Assembly (NCBI GenBank): GCA_002309275.1
Contig: DBXL01000151.1
Span: 1 to 6,027, forward strand
Direction of reading: 5' to 3'
DNA from: Ruminococcaceae bacterium UBA1213
GTDB taxonomy: Bacteria > Bacillota > Clostridia > Oscillospirales > Acutalibacteraceae
DNA: 6,027 bases
The notes beneath the pieces were generated by a model, which made no database searches, was not told where the DNA came from, and was given only the letters and a program-made list of their open reading frames with translations. A program made the position numbers and the translations under genes. Shown one piece after another: positions 5,934 through 6,027 of this stretch; positions within the stretch are counted from its first letter, which is position 1; the number at the start of each line of letters is the position of its first letter.

Positions 5934-6027
5934 TTATTCATCAGCTTTCTTTGCTTTTGAAGTTCTTCTTGTTTTCTTTGCGGGCTTTTCTTCCTCTGCC
6001 TTTTCAGCGGTTTCTGCTTCCATTTCT
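5934..6027 (-). CDS. C-terminal end of an unidentified gene (charged K/E/A-rich tail)
   Basis: Only the last 30 codons and the TAA stop of a - strand gene are present; the gene enters from the right edge. The visible tail is acidic and alanine-rich first (METAEKAEEE-like composition) and then basic, with KKTRRTSKAKKADE at the very end. Such low-complexity charged tails occur on trigger factor, some ribosomal proteins and nucleic-acid-binding proteins of clostridia, but nothing here identifies the protein. An in-frame ATG at 6023-6021 has too little upstream sequence to judge and is probably internal. The hairpin just downstream fits the true end of a transcript, which supports this frame being real. 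Confidence 0.65.
   Translation of the reverse strand, partial: EMEAETAEKAEEEKPAKKTRRTSKAKKADE

Overview
The window looks like chromosomal DNA of a spore-forming member of the Clostridia (Firmicutes), possibly a Ruminococcaceae/Oscillospiraceae-type anaerobe. Three things point there: the clostridial gene order rnfD-G-E-A-B, an intact gene for the late mother-cell sporulation sigma factor pro-sigma-K, and strong purine-rich Shine-Dalgarno sites. The family-level guess is inference; the class is well supported.

Positions 32-3586 (+ strand) hold five tightly packed genes of the Rnf complex, the membrane-bound ferredoxin:NAD+ oxidoreductase that couples electron flow to Na+ or H+ pumping. RnfD and RnfG carry the SGAT motif for covalently bound FMN. 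RnfE and RnfA are homologous membrane proteins, each with the two cysteines that together hold a membrane [2Fe-2S] cluster. RnfB is the iron-sulfur entry subunit. rnfC is expected just upstream of the window. Three junctions are 4-base stop/start overlaps and the fourth is a 12-base gap, so the genes are almost certainly one translationally coupled transcript.

Positions 3587-3751 are a non-coding spacer with an inverted-repeat element built from copies of the heptamer GAGTGGA. It is followed by a small stand-alone Smr-domain gene (3752-3988). That gene converges on sigK and the two share a 4-base TTAA at which both stop.

Positions 3985-5873 (- strand) carry sigK and, upstream of it in transcription, a 384-residue protein that reads as a fusion of two uncharacterised domains: an N-terminal three-cysteine Gp37/Gp68 (DUF5131) domain and a C-terminal DUF4186-like domain. 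A candidate sigma-E-type promoter for sigK overlaps the end of the fusion gene. A hairpin terminator at 5897-5927 separates this pair from the 3' end of another - strand gene (5934-6027), of which only a charged, lysine/glutamate/alanine-rich tail is visible.

No RNA genes, CRISPR array, insertion sequence or phage cluster is visible. The most unusual items are the DUF5131-DUF4186 fusion and the GAGTGGA inverted-repeat element. The rest is well-known biology with a few local oddities: a widened last Fe-S motif in RnfB, a cysteine tail on RnfE, and a retained pro-sequence on sigma-K.
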